From positions 1-64,000 of the forward strand of contig CALWKW010000005.1 of NCBI GenBank assembly GCA_944381365.1: a stretch of 64,000 bases of DNA, in the 5' to 3' direction. A program made the position numbers and the translations under genes. Positions 52,027-61,269 of this stretch are shown here, piece after piece (within the stretch, counting starts at the first letter, position 1; each line of letters opens with the position of its first letter). This DNA is from an uncultured Christensenellaceae bacterium (GTDB lineage: Bacteria > Bacillota > Clostridia > Christensenellales > UBA3700). The notes below the pieces were generated by a model. It did not search any database. It was not told the DNA's origin and saw only the letters and a program-made list of their open reading frames with translations.

Positions 52027-52902
52027 ATGAGTATTTGCAATAATTGTCCTAGGCATTGCCGTGTGGACAGAGAAAGACAAAAAGGTTTTTGCGGGGAAGG
52101 ACAGCTGAAAGTTGCCCGTGCCTCTCTTCATCTTTGGGAAGAGCCTTTTATCTCGGGAGAGAAGGGAAGCGGAACTATCTTTTTCAGCGGCTGCAATCTC
52201 AAATGCGTGTATTGTCAAAACTATGATATATCTAGAGGCAAAGGCATTGTCATCTCTCCCAATCAGCTTGCAGATATTTTCAAAAGGCTGGAAGATGCGG
52301 GAGCGGAAAATATCAATCTTGTCACTGCCACGCATTTTGTCGATGATATAGTAAAGGCTTTTGAAATATACAAGCCCTCTCTTCCCGTGGTATATAATTG
52401 CGGCGGATATGAGAGCATCTCTTCGCTTGAAAAGCTCGAAGGAATAGTGGATATATTCTTGCCCGATTTTAAGTATAGCGACAATTCTCTTGCAAAAAGA
52501 TACAGCAATGCCCCCGATTATTTTGAGGTATGCACAAAGGCTCTTTTAAAAATGAGAGAGCTTTGTCCTAAGGACATAATCAAGGACAATCTCATGAAAA
52601 AAGGCATGATAATAAGACATCTCGTGCTGCCCGATGCGATAGAGAATACAAAAGGCGTACTTGATTTTGTCTCTCAGAATTTCGGCAAGTCTGTATATCT
52701 TTCTCTTATGGGACAGTATGTGCCTTACGGACAGGCAAAAACAATAAAGCCTATCGACAGAAAACTCAAACCTATCGAATATAAAATAGCCATATCTTAT
52801 GCCGAAAAGCTGGGGCTTGACAATACTTTTATACAGGAAACAGGCTGTGCGAGCGAAGACTTTATCCCCGACTTCGATAAAAGCCCTATTTCTTTGACCT
52901 GA
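52027..52902 (+). CDS. Radical SAM protein, pyruvate-formate-lyase-activase-like
   Basis: 291 residues. A Cys-rich N-terminus (CNNCPRHCRVDR ... GFCG) precedes the radical SAM cluster motif C56-NLK-C60-VY-C63. Later segments VYNCGGYES, DIFLPDFKYSD and QYVPYGQA are typical of the PflA-like family (TIGR-type YqeV/AmmeMemoRadiSam relatives) of unknown target. It would use a [4Fe-4S] cluster and S-adenosylmethionine to make a radical. No glycyl-radical enzyme is next to it. Start is leaderless. Confidence 0.88.
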   Translation: MSICNNCPRHCRVDRERQKGFCGEGQLKVARASLHLWEEPFISGEKGSGTIFFSGCNLKCVYCQNYDISRGKGIVISPNQLADIFKRLEDAGAENINLVTATHFVDDIVKAFEIYKPSLPVVYNCGGYESISSLEKLEGIVDIFLPDFKYSDNSLAKRYSNAPDYFEVCTKALLKMRELCPKDIIKDNLMKKGMIIRHLVLPDAIENTKGVLDFVSQNFGKSVYLSLMGQYVPYGQAKTIKPIDRKLKPIEYKIAISYAEKLGLDNTFIQETGCASEDFIPDFDKSPISLT

Positions 52903-52985
52903 AAATTTTTATGATTTTTGACATAAATCTTTTGCAATGTTTTGATAAGTCGTATTATATACATAATTTTATATATTAATAGTTG

Positions 52986-53014
52986 TTGTACAATTTTTCA
53001 AATTATGATAAAAT
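52986..53014 (+). promoter_or_regulatory. plsY promoter
   Basis: TTGTAC at 52986-52991, 17-nt spacer, TAAAAT at 53009-53014, about 20 bases before the start. Confidence 0.65.
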
Positions 53015-53033
53015 AATTGAAAGGTAGTGAAAA

Positions 53034-53795
53034 ATGAATATTGCATTGAAAGTATTTGTGGTAGTGCTTGCTTATTTGATAGGCTCTATAAATATGGCTA
53101 CTATCATAAGCAAATTAAAAGGAAAAAATATCAAAAAGCTCGGTAGCGGCAACCCCGGTACCATGAATGTCTTGAGAAGTATAGGAAAAGGCTGGGGAGC
53201 ACTCACTTTTGCTTTTGACAGCGTAAAAGGTCTTGTGTTTGCTCTTATCGGAAGATTTGCCATTGACGGCGGCAGCACCGATTGGATGTTCATACTCGGC
53301 ACCGTAGTCGTACTCGGACACATTTTCCCCTTGTACACCAATTTCAAGGGCGGAAAGGGCGTGGCTACTTCAATAGGTGTTTTTATTGTGGCATCGCCTA
53401 TCGTGGGTGCAATAGTGCTTGTGGGACTTGTCATTTATCTTTTGCTTTGCAAGATAGGTTTTATAGGCTCATACCTTGCGATTACCGCATTGACTATCAC
53501 AAGCTGTATTCTATACGGACAGAGTGTTATAGCAGTAGTATGCTGTCTTATAATATGGGTACTTGTAATCGTGCGACACAAAGACAATGTAATTCGCTTT
53601 ATACACGGCAAAGAAAACACTTTGAGCATTGTGGGTAAAAACCAAGTAAAAGAGTTTGACGACAATGGCGAAGAGATAAAAGCCGAGACTAAAGCGGACG
53701 GCGAAAATACAGAAGATTCAGCCCCTTCTGAAATATCAGAAAGCGACATAAAAGACGATAAAGAAAGTCAATCCGAGATACAAAAAGAAAATTGA
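53034..53795 (+). CDS. plsY: Acyl-phosphate glycerol-3-phosphate acyltransferase
   Basis: 253 residues. Five or so membrane helices with the three PlsY motifs: GSINMATI and GSGNPGTMNVLR (about 37-48), FKGGKGVATSIG (about 103-114), and the late VIVRHKDNVIRFIHGKE (about 181-197). It acylates glycerol 3-phosphate at position 1 using acyl phosphate. The last 50 residues are an acidic Glu/Asp/Ser tail not typical of PlsY. Confidence 0.95.
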   Translation: MNIALKVFVVVLAYLIGSINMATIISKLKGKNIKKLGSGNPGTMNVLRSIGKGWGALTFAFDSVKGLVFALIGRFAIDGGSTDWMFILGTVVVLGHIFPLYTNFKGGKGVATSIGVFIVASPIVGAIVLVGLVIYLLLCKIGFIGSYLAITALTITSCILYGQSVIAVVCCLIIWVLVIVRHKDNVIRFIHGKENTLSIVGKNQVKEFDDNGEEIKAETKADGENTEDSAPSEISESDIKDDKESQSEIQKEN

Positions 53796-53939
53796 AACAA
53801 GACGAGCAAAATTTATATTGTCGATATCGCTTGTAAAAGAAAATATAAAAAAACAAAAACAATCCGACAAAACCCTTTTGATAAAAATGCGACAAACAGA
53901 GTTTTTATAGTCGGCAAATAAATATTTATCGAGGTAAAA

Positions 53940-55031
53940 ATGAAACTAGGCGTAGTAGGTCTTCCCAATGTGGGAAAAAGTACATTGTTTAATGCAATCA
54001 CTCAGGCAGGAGCAGAGAGTGCAAACTATCCTTTTTGCACAATCGAGCCTAATGTAGGCGTGGTAGCTGTTCCTGACGAAAGACTTGACAAGTTGGCAGC
54101 ACTTTACAAAAGCAAAAAAATCACTCCCACCGTGCTTGAATTCGTGGATATAGCAGGACTCGTAAAAGGTGCGTCCAAAGGCGAAGGACTTGGAAACAAG
54201 TTTTTGTCCCACATAAGAGAAGTAGATGCAATCGTGCATGTAGTAAGATGTTTTGACGACCCCAATATCACTCATGTTGACGGCAGCGTCAATCCTTTGA
54301 GAGATATCGAGACGATAGAATTCGAGCTTATTTTTGCGGATATGGAAAGCGTGCAGAAAAAGGCTTTGAGAGCGAGAAACTCTGCCAAGGGCGGAGACAA
54401 AAAATATCTTGTAGAGGCAGACCTTCTCGACAGAGTTTATTCAGAACTAGAAAAGGGCGTGCCCGCAAGACTTATACCGCTTACCGATGACGAAAAAGAA
54501 GTGTTGAGAGATTTGTTCCTTCTCACGGCAAAGCCCGTAATTTATGCGGCAAACATAAGCGAAAGCGAAGTGTCAAAGGGTACAAATGCTTATGTCGAGC
54601 AAGTAAAGGAATATGCTCAAAAACAAGGCTCAAAGACTATCGTGCTTTGTGCAAAACTCGAAGAAGAATTGGCAGGCATGGACAAAGAAGACAAAGAGAT
54701 GTTTCAGGCTGAATACGGCATTGACAAGAGCGGTCTTGACAAACTCGTATCGGCTTGCTATGACTTGCTCGGACTTATAAGTTATCTTACCGCAGGCGAA
54801 AAAGAGACTCGTGCATGGACTATCACAAAAGGCACAAAAGCACCTCAGGCGGCAGGCAAAATACATAGCGATTTCGAAAGAGGCTTTATCCGTGCAGAGA
54901 TAGTAGATTGGAAGACTTTGCTTGAATGCGGCTCGTATGTGGCAGCCAAAGAACACGGCAAGGTAAGAAGCGAAGGCAAAGATTATGTCATCAAAGACGG
55001 CGATGTCGTACTCTTCAGATTCAATGTATAA
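53940..55031 (+). CDS. ychF: Redox-regulated ATPase YchF
   Basis: 363 residues. P-loop GLPNVGKST (7-15) with the Obg-like G domain; it contains [27 protein letters not shown], a coiled-coil region and a C-terminal TGS domain (from about 278, FEFRGFIRAE-like as [11 protein letters not shown]). Binds ATP rather than GTP and interacts with ribosomes. argS follows after 35 bases. Confidence 0.97.
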   Translation: MKLGVVGLPNVGKSTLFNAITQAGAESANYPFCTIEPNVGVVAVPDERLDKLAALYKSKKITPTVLEFVDIAGLVKGASKGEGLGNKFLSHIREVDAIVHVVRCFDDPNITHVDGSVNPLRDIETIEFELIFADMESVQKKALRARNSAKGGDKKYLVEADLLDRVYSELEKGVPARLIPLTDDEKEVLRDLFLLTAKPVIYAANISESEVSKGTNAYVEQVKEYAQKQGSKTIVLCAKLEEELAGMDKEDKEMFQAEYGIDKSGLDKLVSACYDLLGLISYLTAGEKETRAWTITKGTKAPQAAGKIHSDFERGFIRAEIVDWKTLLECGSYVAAKEHGKVRSEGKDYVIKDGDVVLFRFNV

Positions 55032-55066
55032 TTTTTTATCACCCGAGAAAAAAGAGAGATAAATTT

Positions 55067-56752
55067 ATGGATTACAGACAGATTATCGTAGACAGCATAA
55101 AATCAGATTTTGACAAGGCAGAACTGTTGTCGCTTGTGGCAGTACCAAAGGATACTGCTATGGCGGATTTGTGCATACCTTGTTTTAAACTTGCAAAGGT
55201 TTTGAAAAAATCTCCAATGGCAATCGCAGAGCAAATCGCAGCGAGTGTGGACAAAGGCGATATGATAGCAAGCGTTGAGGCAGTGGCAGGATTTGTCAAC
55301 TTCAAATTCGACAATATGAAGTATGGCAAAAAAGTGCTTGACGAAGTGCTTTCAAAAGGCGAAAACTATGGTCATGATGACGAAGGAAAGGACAAGACAA
55401 TCTGTATTGACTATTCTTCTGTCAACATAGCAAAACCTTTTCACATGGGACACATGCTCAATACGGCTATCGGTGCCGCTATTTACAGAACATACACGGC
55501 ATTGGGATATAATGTAGTGGGTATAAATCACTTGGGCGATTGGGGTACTCAATTCGGAAAGCTCATTGTCGCTTATAAACTTTGGGGAAACAAAGAAGAT
55601 ATAGACAAACGAGGCGTAAGAGGTCTTTTGGATATATATGTTAAGTTCCATAAAGAAGCCGAGCAAAAACCCGAGCTTGAGGACGAAGCGAGAGCTTGGT
55701 TCAAAGCTATCGAAGACGGCAATGAAGAAGCTTTGAGTCTTTTTGATTATTTCAAGCAAATTACTCTCAAAGAAGTAAACAAGGTATATGACAGACTCAA
55801 TGTCAAATTCGACAGCTATGCAGGCGAGTCTTTTTATAATGACAAAATGCAGCCCGTCCTTGATGAGCTCACTCAAAAAGGTCTTTTGGTGGAAAGCGAT
55901 GGTGCCAAGGTAGTCAAATTCCCCAATGACGAAATGCCCCCTTGTCTTTTGCAAAGAAGCGATGGTGCCACATTGTATGCCACAAGAGATATGGCGGCAG
56001 CTTATTATCGCAAAAAGACTTATGATTTTTATAAGTGTCTTTATGTCGTGGCTTATCAGCAGAATTTGCATTTCAAGCAGATTTTCAAAGTTTTGGAAAT
56101 GGCCGGCAACGAGTGGGCAAAAGATATGGTACACATAGCTCACGGCATGGTTTCGCTTGAAAACGGCTCTATGTCCACAAGAGACGGAAATGTAGTATTT
56201 CTTGAAGATGTACTCAATACAGCCGTAGCCAAAGCAAAAGAAGTAATAGACAGCAAAAATCCCAACCTCGAAGACAAAGAAGCTACTGCCGAAAAAGTAG
56301 GTGTAGGTGCCGTAATCTTCGGTATGCTTTACAACGGCAGAATAAAAGATATAGTATTCTCCTTTGACAAAGTTCTCAACTTTGACGGCGAAACAGGTCC
56401 TTATGTCCAATACACTTACGCAAGATGCAACAGCCTTTTTGAAAAGTGCGGACAGATAGGCACAGAGATTGATTACAAGGGCATTGACAATGAGTCAAGC
56501 AAAGAAATACTTAAACTTTTAGAAAAGTATCCCGAGACAATCAAAGAAAGTGCCAGAAAGTATGAGCCGAGCGTAATCACAAGATATGTCGTAGACCTTG
56601 CTCAGGCTTTCAACAAGTTTTATTTCGAGCACAAAATAAACGGCGAAGCCGAAGGCATCAAAAACTCCCGACTTATGCTTACCAAAGCCGTACAACAAGT
56701 TATCGGCAACGGGTTGGGGTTGTTGGGGATAGCTACTCCTTCCAAAATGTAG
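55067..56752 (+). CDS. argS: Arginyl-tRNA synthetase
   Basis: 561 residues from the ATG after AGAGAGA; upstream in-frame extension overlaps ychF and is not conserved-looking. An N-terminal Add-1 domain (1-100), class I HIGH motif as FHMGHM (125-130), KMSKS as SMSTRDG, and a C-terminal DALR anticodon-binding domain (from about 445, FDGETGPYVQYTYAR before it). Charges tRNA-Arg. Its stop codon leads into hairpin repeat copy I after 4-7 bases. Confidence 0.96.
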   Translation: MDYRQIIVDSIKSDFDKAELLSLVAVPKDTAMADLCIPCFKLAKVLKKSPMAIAEQIAASVDKGDMIASVEAVAGFVNFKFDNMKYGKKVLDEVLSKGENYGHDDEGKDKTICIDYSSVNIAKPFHMGHMLNTAIGAAIYRTYTALGYNVVGINHLGDWGTQFGKLIVAYKLWGNKEDIDKRGVRGLLDIYVKFHKEAEQKPELEDEARAWFKAIEDGNEEALSLFDYFKQITLKEVNKVYDRLNVKFDSYAGESFYNDKMQPVLDELTQKGLLVESDGAKVVKFPNDEMPPCLLQRSDGATLYATRDMAAAYYRKKTYDFYKCLYVVAYQQNLHFKQIFKVLEMAGNEWAKDMVHIAHGMVSLENGSMSTRDGNVVFLEDVLNTAVAKAKEVIDSKNPNLEDKEATAEKVGVGAVIFGMLYNGRIKDIVFSFDKVLNFDGETGPYVQYTYARCNSLFEKCGQIGTEIDYKGIDNESSKEILKLLEKYPETIKESARKYEPSVITRYVVDLAQAFNKFYFEHKINGEAEGIKNSRLMLTKAVQQVIGNGLGLLGIATPSKM

Positions 56753-56759
56753 GTGGGAC

Positions 56760-56884
56760 GCCGTTGTATATCGGCGTGCCTTTGCGAATTTTAGGAACGC
56801 CCCTCGCCGTCACATACGGCTAGTATGCTCAGGACTCGGGACAACCGCTAGAAATTCGCAAAATCGCACCAATTTCCAACGGCT
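56760..56884 (+). repeat. Dispersed hairpin repeat, copy I
   Basis: Outer stem GCCGTTG (56760-56766) / CAACGGC (56878-56884); inner arms GGCGTGCCTTTGCGAATTT and GAAATTCGCAAAATCGCACC pair over most of their length; centre GTCACATAC-GGCTA-GTATGCTC. One of the best-paired copies. Confidence 0.9.
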
Positions 56885-57028
56885 TTGAGAATTATATAAG
56901 ATGTCGGTCTGAAAAAGACAAAACCTGCACCACTCTCTGCGTTCGCACAGAGTTATTATATTTGAAAAATTAGCCAATCTCCAACGGCTTGGAATTATAT
57001 AAGTAGTCGGTCTGAGAAAGACAAAATC
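56885..57028 (+). repeat. Tandem fragments of the hairpin repeat 3' end
   Basis: A roughly 40-base segment (AATTATATAAG, GTCGGTCTGA, AAGACAAAA) occurs at 56890-56923 and again at 56991-57026, with CACCACTCTCTGCGTTCGCA between them as in copy D. The arrangement suggests repeated insertion or unequal recombination behind copy I. Confidence 0.65.
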
Positions 57029-57061
57029 GAATTGCTGATTATTTATTTAAAATAGAAATTT

Positions 57062-57098
57062 TACCACTTTTTGTATATCGCAAAAGGTGGTATTTTTT
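57062..57098 (+). terminator. Terminator upstream of the VanW gene
   Basis: ACCACTTTT ... AAAAGGTGGTATTTTTTT hairpin, closing the gene-free stretch 56753-57123. Confidence 0.82.
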
Positions 57099-57123
57099 TG
57101 ATTTTTGGTGGCACAATATTTTT

Positions 57124-58047
57124 GTGAAAAAAAGAGAATTTACAAAAAGCAGAATTGCAAGAATATTTTTATCTTTGGCGGTGGTTGTTTTGTCAATCAC
57201 AAGTATTTTTATGTGGTCGGCGATTTGCTCGTTTGAGGATAATGTGCTTGCGTCTTTTCGTCCAAACGATTACGGCTTCTCTCCCAAAATGCAAAAGATA
57301 AGCAGTTTTTCCACGGACTTTTCTTCGTCCAAAGAGGACAGAAAACACAATATTCGTCTTGCATCAGAAAATTTTAGCTGGCTTGTAATTAAAAAGGGCG
57401 ATACATTGTCATTCAATACCATTGTGGGAAAACGCACCGAAGATAGAGGGTACAAAATGTCAAAGGTCATTGTTGACGGCGAATATACACAAGGTGTAGG
57501 CGGAGGAGTGTGTCAGGTGTCCACGACATTATACAATGCATGGATAAGGGGCGGCTTGGGTACAAAATATGTCAGAGCTCACAGTTTGCCCGCATCGTAC
57601 TGCGGACTATCTCAAGATGCTACCGTGAGCGACTATATAGATCTTATACTTTTGAATGACAGCGAATACGATGTAATCGTCAACGGCTATGTTAAGGACA
57701 ACAAAGTGTATTTCGATATATACGGCAATCCCTTAGAATATACGATAGACATAAGAAGCGAGCTTATAGAAAAACTAATTCCTCCCGAGCCGATAATAGA
57801 AGAAGTAGAAGAATACCCTTCCGACTTCAAAGGAGAAATCAAGACAGACGCATACGGCGAATACGGCATCGTAAAATCCGAAAAGACGGGGTATAAATCC
57901 AAAGCATTTATGGATTATTATGACAAAGAGGGAAATCTCATAAAGAGCAAAGAGCTGAGAAAAGACAATTATCTTCCCACGCAGGGCAAGATATATCGAA
58001 AAATACCAAAGAGCATGACGCTTCCTTATTTTCCCGATGTAGCATAA
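57124..58047 (+). CDS. VanW-family membrane-anchored protein
   Basis: 307 residues, GTG start with a distant GGTGG as ribosome binding site. N-terminal membrane helix (about 14-34). The VanW core lies at about 75-215 with FSFNTIVGKRTEDRGY-like sequence (here DTLSFNTIVG) and the conserved GVGGGVCQVSTTLYNA segment. Remaining residues are charged, ending in a basic tail. VanW proteins are cell-envelope proteins of unknown activity, linked to glycopeptide resistance clusters and sporulation germination genes (YoaR). Single gene here. Confidence 0.85.
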   Translation: MKKREFTKSRIARIFLSLAVVVLSITSIFMWSAICSFEDNVLASFRPNDYGFSPKMQKISSFSTDFSSSKEDRKHNIRLASENFSWLVIKKGDTLSFNTIVGKRTEDRGYKMSKVIVDGEYTQGVGGGVCQVSTTLYNAWIRGGLGTKYVRAHSLPASYCGLSQDATVSDYIDLILLNDSEYDVIVNGYVKDNKVYFDIYGNPLEYTIDIRSELIEKLIPPEPIIEEVEEYPSDFKGEIKTDAYGEYGIVKSEKTGYKSKAFMDYYDKEGNLIKSKELRKDNYLPTQGKIYRKIPKSMTLPYFPDVA

Positions 58048-58052
58048 ATAAA

Positions 58053-58079
58053 AAAGCTGCCGTTTGGCAGCTTTTATTT
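58053..58079. terminator. Bidirectional terminator between VanW and HD genes
   Basis: AAAGCTGCC, loop GTTT, GGCAGCTTTTA. Confidence 0.85.
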
Positions 58080-58107
58080 TGTATTCATTAATATAATACC
58101 GATATAA

Positions 58108-58704
58108 TTATTCTCTTTCTTCGTCAAAGTATGTCGCCATGATATCTGCCACATGCACCAAAGTGGCAAAGGGATATTGCTCAAAAGCCTGACTGATAGA
58201 AAAATCTCCTCCTACCACTCTTTTGTCAAATCCGCCCATGTGCCAATTTATAGCCATAGCTTCGTCTCTTGTAAGTCGCATAAATCCGCTTATGATATAC
58301 ACTGATTTTTCGCCGTGACCGTAGGGAAGTGCGTCTTCTACTGTATAATAAGGCACTTGCTCCCAAGCACCGTTGACTTTTGCGTTTTTAAAACTCAGCT
58401 TATAAAAATTCACTTTGCACAAATCGTGAAGAAGTGTGGCCACAGCCAGATTTTCTTTTGTTATGCCGTCAAAAAGCTTGGATTTTTTTTGTTGTTCAAG
58501 CTCATAAATCTCCAAAGCTCGCTTATATACATTGAGACTGTGTTCGCACAATCCGCCTTCTACGGCATTGTGAAATTTGCTGCTGGCGGGAGCTGAGAAA
58601 AAGTCGCTGTTTTCCAGCCATTTGAGAAGTTTGTCGCTGCCTTCACGATTTATATTGTCCTTGTAAATTTTTATGAATTCAGCCTTGTTGAGTTCGATAT
58701 CCAT
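58108..58704 (-). CDS. HD-domain phosphohydrolase (YhaM-like)
   Basis: 198 residues. HD metal motif GLCEHSLNVYKRA (about 51-63, His) and TLLHDLCKV (about 90-98, His-Asp), GHGEKS (about 128-133) and a later His in INWHMGG. This pattern occurs in the HD part of the 3'-5' exonuclease YhaM and in stand-alone HD hydrolases. No OB fold precedes it, so substrate is open. Well-formed promoter upstream with a large inverted repeat in the leader. Confidence 0.8.
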   Translation of the reverse strand: MDIELNKAEFIKIYKDNINREGSDKLLKWLENSDFFSAPASSKFHNAVEGGLCEHSLNVYKRALEIYELEQQKKSKLFDGITKENLAVATLLHDLCKVNFYKLSFKNAKVNGAWEQVPYYTVEDALPYGHGEKSVYIISGFMRLTRDEAMAINWHMGGFDKRVVGGDFSISQAFEQYPFATLVHVADIMATYFDEERE

Positions 58705-58769
58705 AATAGTTTTCTCCGTTTGACAAAGTTTTGTACAATTCTGATAAATATTACAATTTTAATAGCGGT

Positions 58770-58805
58770 GCTGTACTAATATGTTTTCAAAACTTCTTGT
58801 ACAGC
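58770..58805. promoter_or_regulatory. Inverted repeat in the leader of the HD gene
   Basis: GCTGTAC - 22 nt - GTACAGC; begins shortly after the expected transcription start. Further TGTAC-containing half sites lie nearby. The sites share the GTAC core of the palindromes at 8.2-9.1 kb. Confidence 0.5.
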
Positions 58806-58813
58806 TCTAATAT

Positions 58814-58842
58814 AGTATAGATTAATTTGTACTATCCGTCAA
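58814..58842 (-). promoter_or_regulatory. Promoter of the HD-domain gene
   Basis: On the - strand TTGACG, 17-nt spacer, TATACT. Confidence 0.75.
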
Positions 58843-58872
58843 GATGCTTGAGCTTAGCTTTGTTTTGCAAAT

Positions 58873-58908
58873 AAAAAAATATACCACTTAGAGGTGGTAT
58901 ATTTTTTA
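58873..58908. terminator. Terminator downstream of the TM2-domain gene
   Basis: AAATATACCAC / GTGGTATATTTTTT hairpin, T-rich on both strands. Confidence 0.8.
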
Positions 58909-58932
58909 CTCGAAATCTTTAATGCCTTTATT

Positions 58933-59163
58933 TTATCTAGACCACAGCCATTTATAATCATGATAAATAAGGAGTGATATAATATCCACAATCCAACCGA
59001 TTGCAAAGAAACCGGCAGTGAGCAGATACAAAATACCGGAAATTATGTGAGCTTTTGCTATACGGGCAATACAACCTGTGATTGCTCCGAAGAAGATCTG
59101 AAAAATCAGCCATATAGCCCAGTGTACGCCCAAAAGTTTAGGCCTGGATTTTGATTTTGCCAT
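58933..59163 (-). CDS. TM2-domain-like small membrane protein
   Basis: 76 residues. Two to three hydrophobic helices (about 14-32 and 40-66) with the TM2-type pattern HWAIWLIFQIFFGAITG and GFFAIGWIVDIISLL, ending in an aromatic/charged tail. Good ribosome binding site (GGGGGCAC). Function unknown. Confidence 0.75.
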   Translation of the reverse strand: MAKSKSRPKLLGVHWAIWLIFQIFFGAITGCIARIAKAHIISGILYLLTAGFFAIGWIVDIISLLIYHDYKWLWSR

Positions 59164-59287
59164 AATAGAGTGCCCCCTTTAGTTTTTTTATAGCATAATT
59201 ATACTACTTTGCTATTTTTTTGTCAATATTGATTTTTGTAGCTTAATTTCTAAAAATGGCGATATATCAATTTGTTTAATTAAATTA

Positions 59288-59316
59288 TTGAAATATGCAC
59301 TCAATAATGATATACT
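59288..59316 (+). promoter_or_regulatory. Phosphoglucomutase promoter
   Basis: TTGAAA at 59288-59293, 17-nt spacer, TATACT at 59311-59316. Confidence 0.75.
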
Positions 59317-59359
59317 TGTAATGTTGATTGCCCACATCGGGCGAATTATAGAGGTGAAT

Positions 59360-61102
59360 ATGTACAAAGATAATTACAAAGAATGGCTGGACAATGTCAC
59401 AGCAAGTCAGAAAAACGAGCTTATCGCTATCGCCGACAATGACAAGGAAATCAAGGAAAGATTTACTTTGCCTCTTGCTTTCGGCACGGCAGGCATGAGA
59501 GGCACTATTTGTCTTGGTATTTCCAATATGAATGAATATACGGTAGCAAGAGCTACAAAGGGACTCAGCGATTATATCAACAGTCTTGGCAACAATGAGG
59601 CACAAAGAGGCGTCATAATTTCTTATGATACAAGACGCATGTCTTTTGAATTTGCTTTGACTTCGGCAAGAGTGCTCGGTGCAAACGGCATAAAAGTATA
59701 TCTTTTTGAGAATGTCCGCCCCGTGCCTATGTGTTCGTATGCGGTGAGAGAGCTTAATTGTATTGCAGGCATAATGATTACCGCAAGCCACAATCCCAAA
59801 GAATACAACGGATATAAGGTATATGGCGAGGACGGAGCACAGATGTCTCCCGAAGCTACTGCGGTAGTGGTAAAATATATCGAAAAGACGCCTTATTTCG
59901 GACTTGAAAAAGAAGAAGTAATCTCTCAAAAACATGAGGATATCGAGGGTAAGGACGGATATAAGCTCAGCGAGCATATCACAGTAATAGGCAAGAGCCT
60001 TGACGACAAATACTATGCAGAGATATCCAAGTTGTCGCTTTCTCCCGAGGCAGTAAAGAAAGTGGGCAAGAATATAAAAATCGTATATTCTCCCATACAC
60101 GGTTCAGGCTTTGTACCCGTGACGACAATGCTTGCAAAGATGGGAATATCTGTATCTGTGGTAGAAGAACAAAAATATCCCGACACAGAATTTTCTACCG
60201 TGGCTATGCCCAATCCCGAACAGCCTGACGCACTCAAGCTTGGTATAGAGCTTGCCGACAAATTAGGAAGCGATATCGTAATCGGCACCGACCCCGATTG
60301 CGACAGAATGGGAATTGCGATAAGAGACAATATGGGCGAGTTTGTGCTTCTCAACGGCAATCAGATAGGAGCAATGCTCATGGATTATATCCTTATGCGT
60401 CACAAAGAAGAAGGCACTCTTCCCAAAAACAGTGCGGTAGTAAAGACTATCGTCACGACAAGACTTGCCGACAAAATCGCAAAGAGTTATGGTGCTACGG
60501 TATTCGATGTGCTTACAGGCTTTAAGTTTATCGGCGAAAAGATAAAAGAGTGGGAAAAGAGCGGCGAATACACATTCATGTTCGGATATGAAGAAAGCTA
60601 TGGATATTTGTCAGGTACTCACGCAAGAGATAAGGACGCAGTAGTGGCAAGCATGCTTTTTGCGGAAATGGCATGTTATTACACATACAAGAAAGTCAGC
60701 CTTTATGACAAATTGCAAGAGCTTTTCAAAAAGTTCGGCTATTTTGTAGAGAGCAGCAAGAGCATTGCTTTCAAGGGACTTGACGGCATGCAGAAAATGG
60801 CGGATATCATGAAAAAATTCAAAGATACAGATTTGACAGAGGTAGCCGGCATAGATATGATAAGCAAGCTTGATTTGACCGAAGGCACAATCAAATATTT
60901 TGAAGACGGCAGAATAGAGATGAGCGATTTGCCTTCTACAAATGTAATCAAGTATGAGTTCGGCGATGACGAATGGCTTTGTATTCGTCCTAGCGGCACA
61001 GAGCCCAAGCTCAAGATATATGTCAGCACAAAAGCAGACAGCATTGAAAAGAGCAAGGAGAAAAACGCAAAACTTCAGCAAGCTATCGTGGATATGATTT
61101 GA
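59360..61102 (+). CDS. pgcA: Alpha-phosphohexomutase (phosphoglucomutase/phosphomannomutase)
   Basis: 580 residues from the ATG after GAGGTGA; upstream in-frame codons overlap the promoter. Catalytic phosphoserine loop ITASHNPKEYNGYKVY, metal loop GTDPDCDRMGIA, sugar-specificity loop GYEESYGYL and phosphate-binding loop RPSGTEPKLKIY. Size and motifs fit the PgcA/PgmB-long group in Bacillota, which interconverts glucose 1- and 6-phosphate (or mannose phosphates) for envelope sugar synthesis. Confidence 0.95.
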   Translation: MYKDNYKEWLDNVTASQKNELIAIADNDKEIKERFTLPLAFGTAGMRGTICLGISNMNEYTVARATKGLSDYINSLGNNEAQRGVIISYDTRRMSFEFALTSARVLGANGIKVYLFENVRPVPMCSYAVRELNCIAGIMITASHNPKEYNGYKVYGEDGAQMSPEATAVVVKYIEKTPYFGLEKEEVISQKHEDIEGKDGYKLSEHITVIGKSLDDKYYAEISKLSLSPEAVKKVGKNIKIVYSPIHGSGFVPVTTMLAKMGISVSVVEEQKYPDTEFSTVAMPNPEQPDALKLGIELADKLGSDIVIGTDPDCDRMGIAIRDNMGEFVLLNGNQIGAMLMDYILMRHKEEGTLPKNSAVVKTIVTTRLADKIAKSYGATVFDVLTGFKFIGEKIKEWEKSGEYTFMFGYEESYGYLSGTHARDKDAVVASMLFAEMACYYTYKKVSLYDKLQELFKKFGYFVESSKSIAFKGLDGMQKMADIMKKFKDTDLTEVAGIDMISKLDLTEGTIKYFEDGRIEMSDLPSTNVIKYEFGDDEWLCIRPSGTEPKLKIYVSTKADSIEKSKEKNAKLQQAIVDMI

Positions 61103-61182
61103 AAGCCTTGAGATAATTTTGGAAATTATAAAAAGTGCGATATATAATATTGCTATCGATTGAAGACTTTATATTAAAAAAT

Positions 61183-61215
61183 AAAGGCAGGACGAGTTTT
61201 CGTCCTGCCTTTTTC
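61183..61215. terminator. Terminator between phosphoglucomutase and histidine kinase genes
   Basis: 13-bp stem AAAGGCAGGACGA / TCGTCCTGCCTTT with T run; can serve both strands. Confidence 0.9.
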
Positions 61216-61269
61216 GAGGGATAGCAGAAGGTTACGGATAAGTATCTACCCCTCTGATTCGGAGCAAGG

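Noticed and set aside
55352..56410. 352-codon open frame antisense to argS
   Set aside because: Argument as for other antisense frames: aromatic/Cys-rich translation, no start signal, exactly inside a confident housekeeping gene.
61216..61269. Possible tRNA-like segment after the phosphoglucomutase terminator
   Set aside because: No acceptor/T-arm pairing or GGTTCGA motif could be found.
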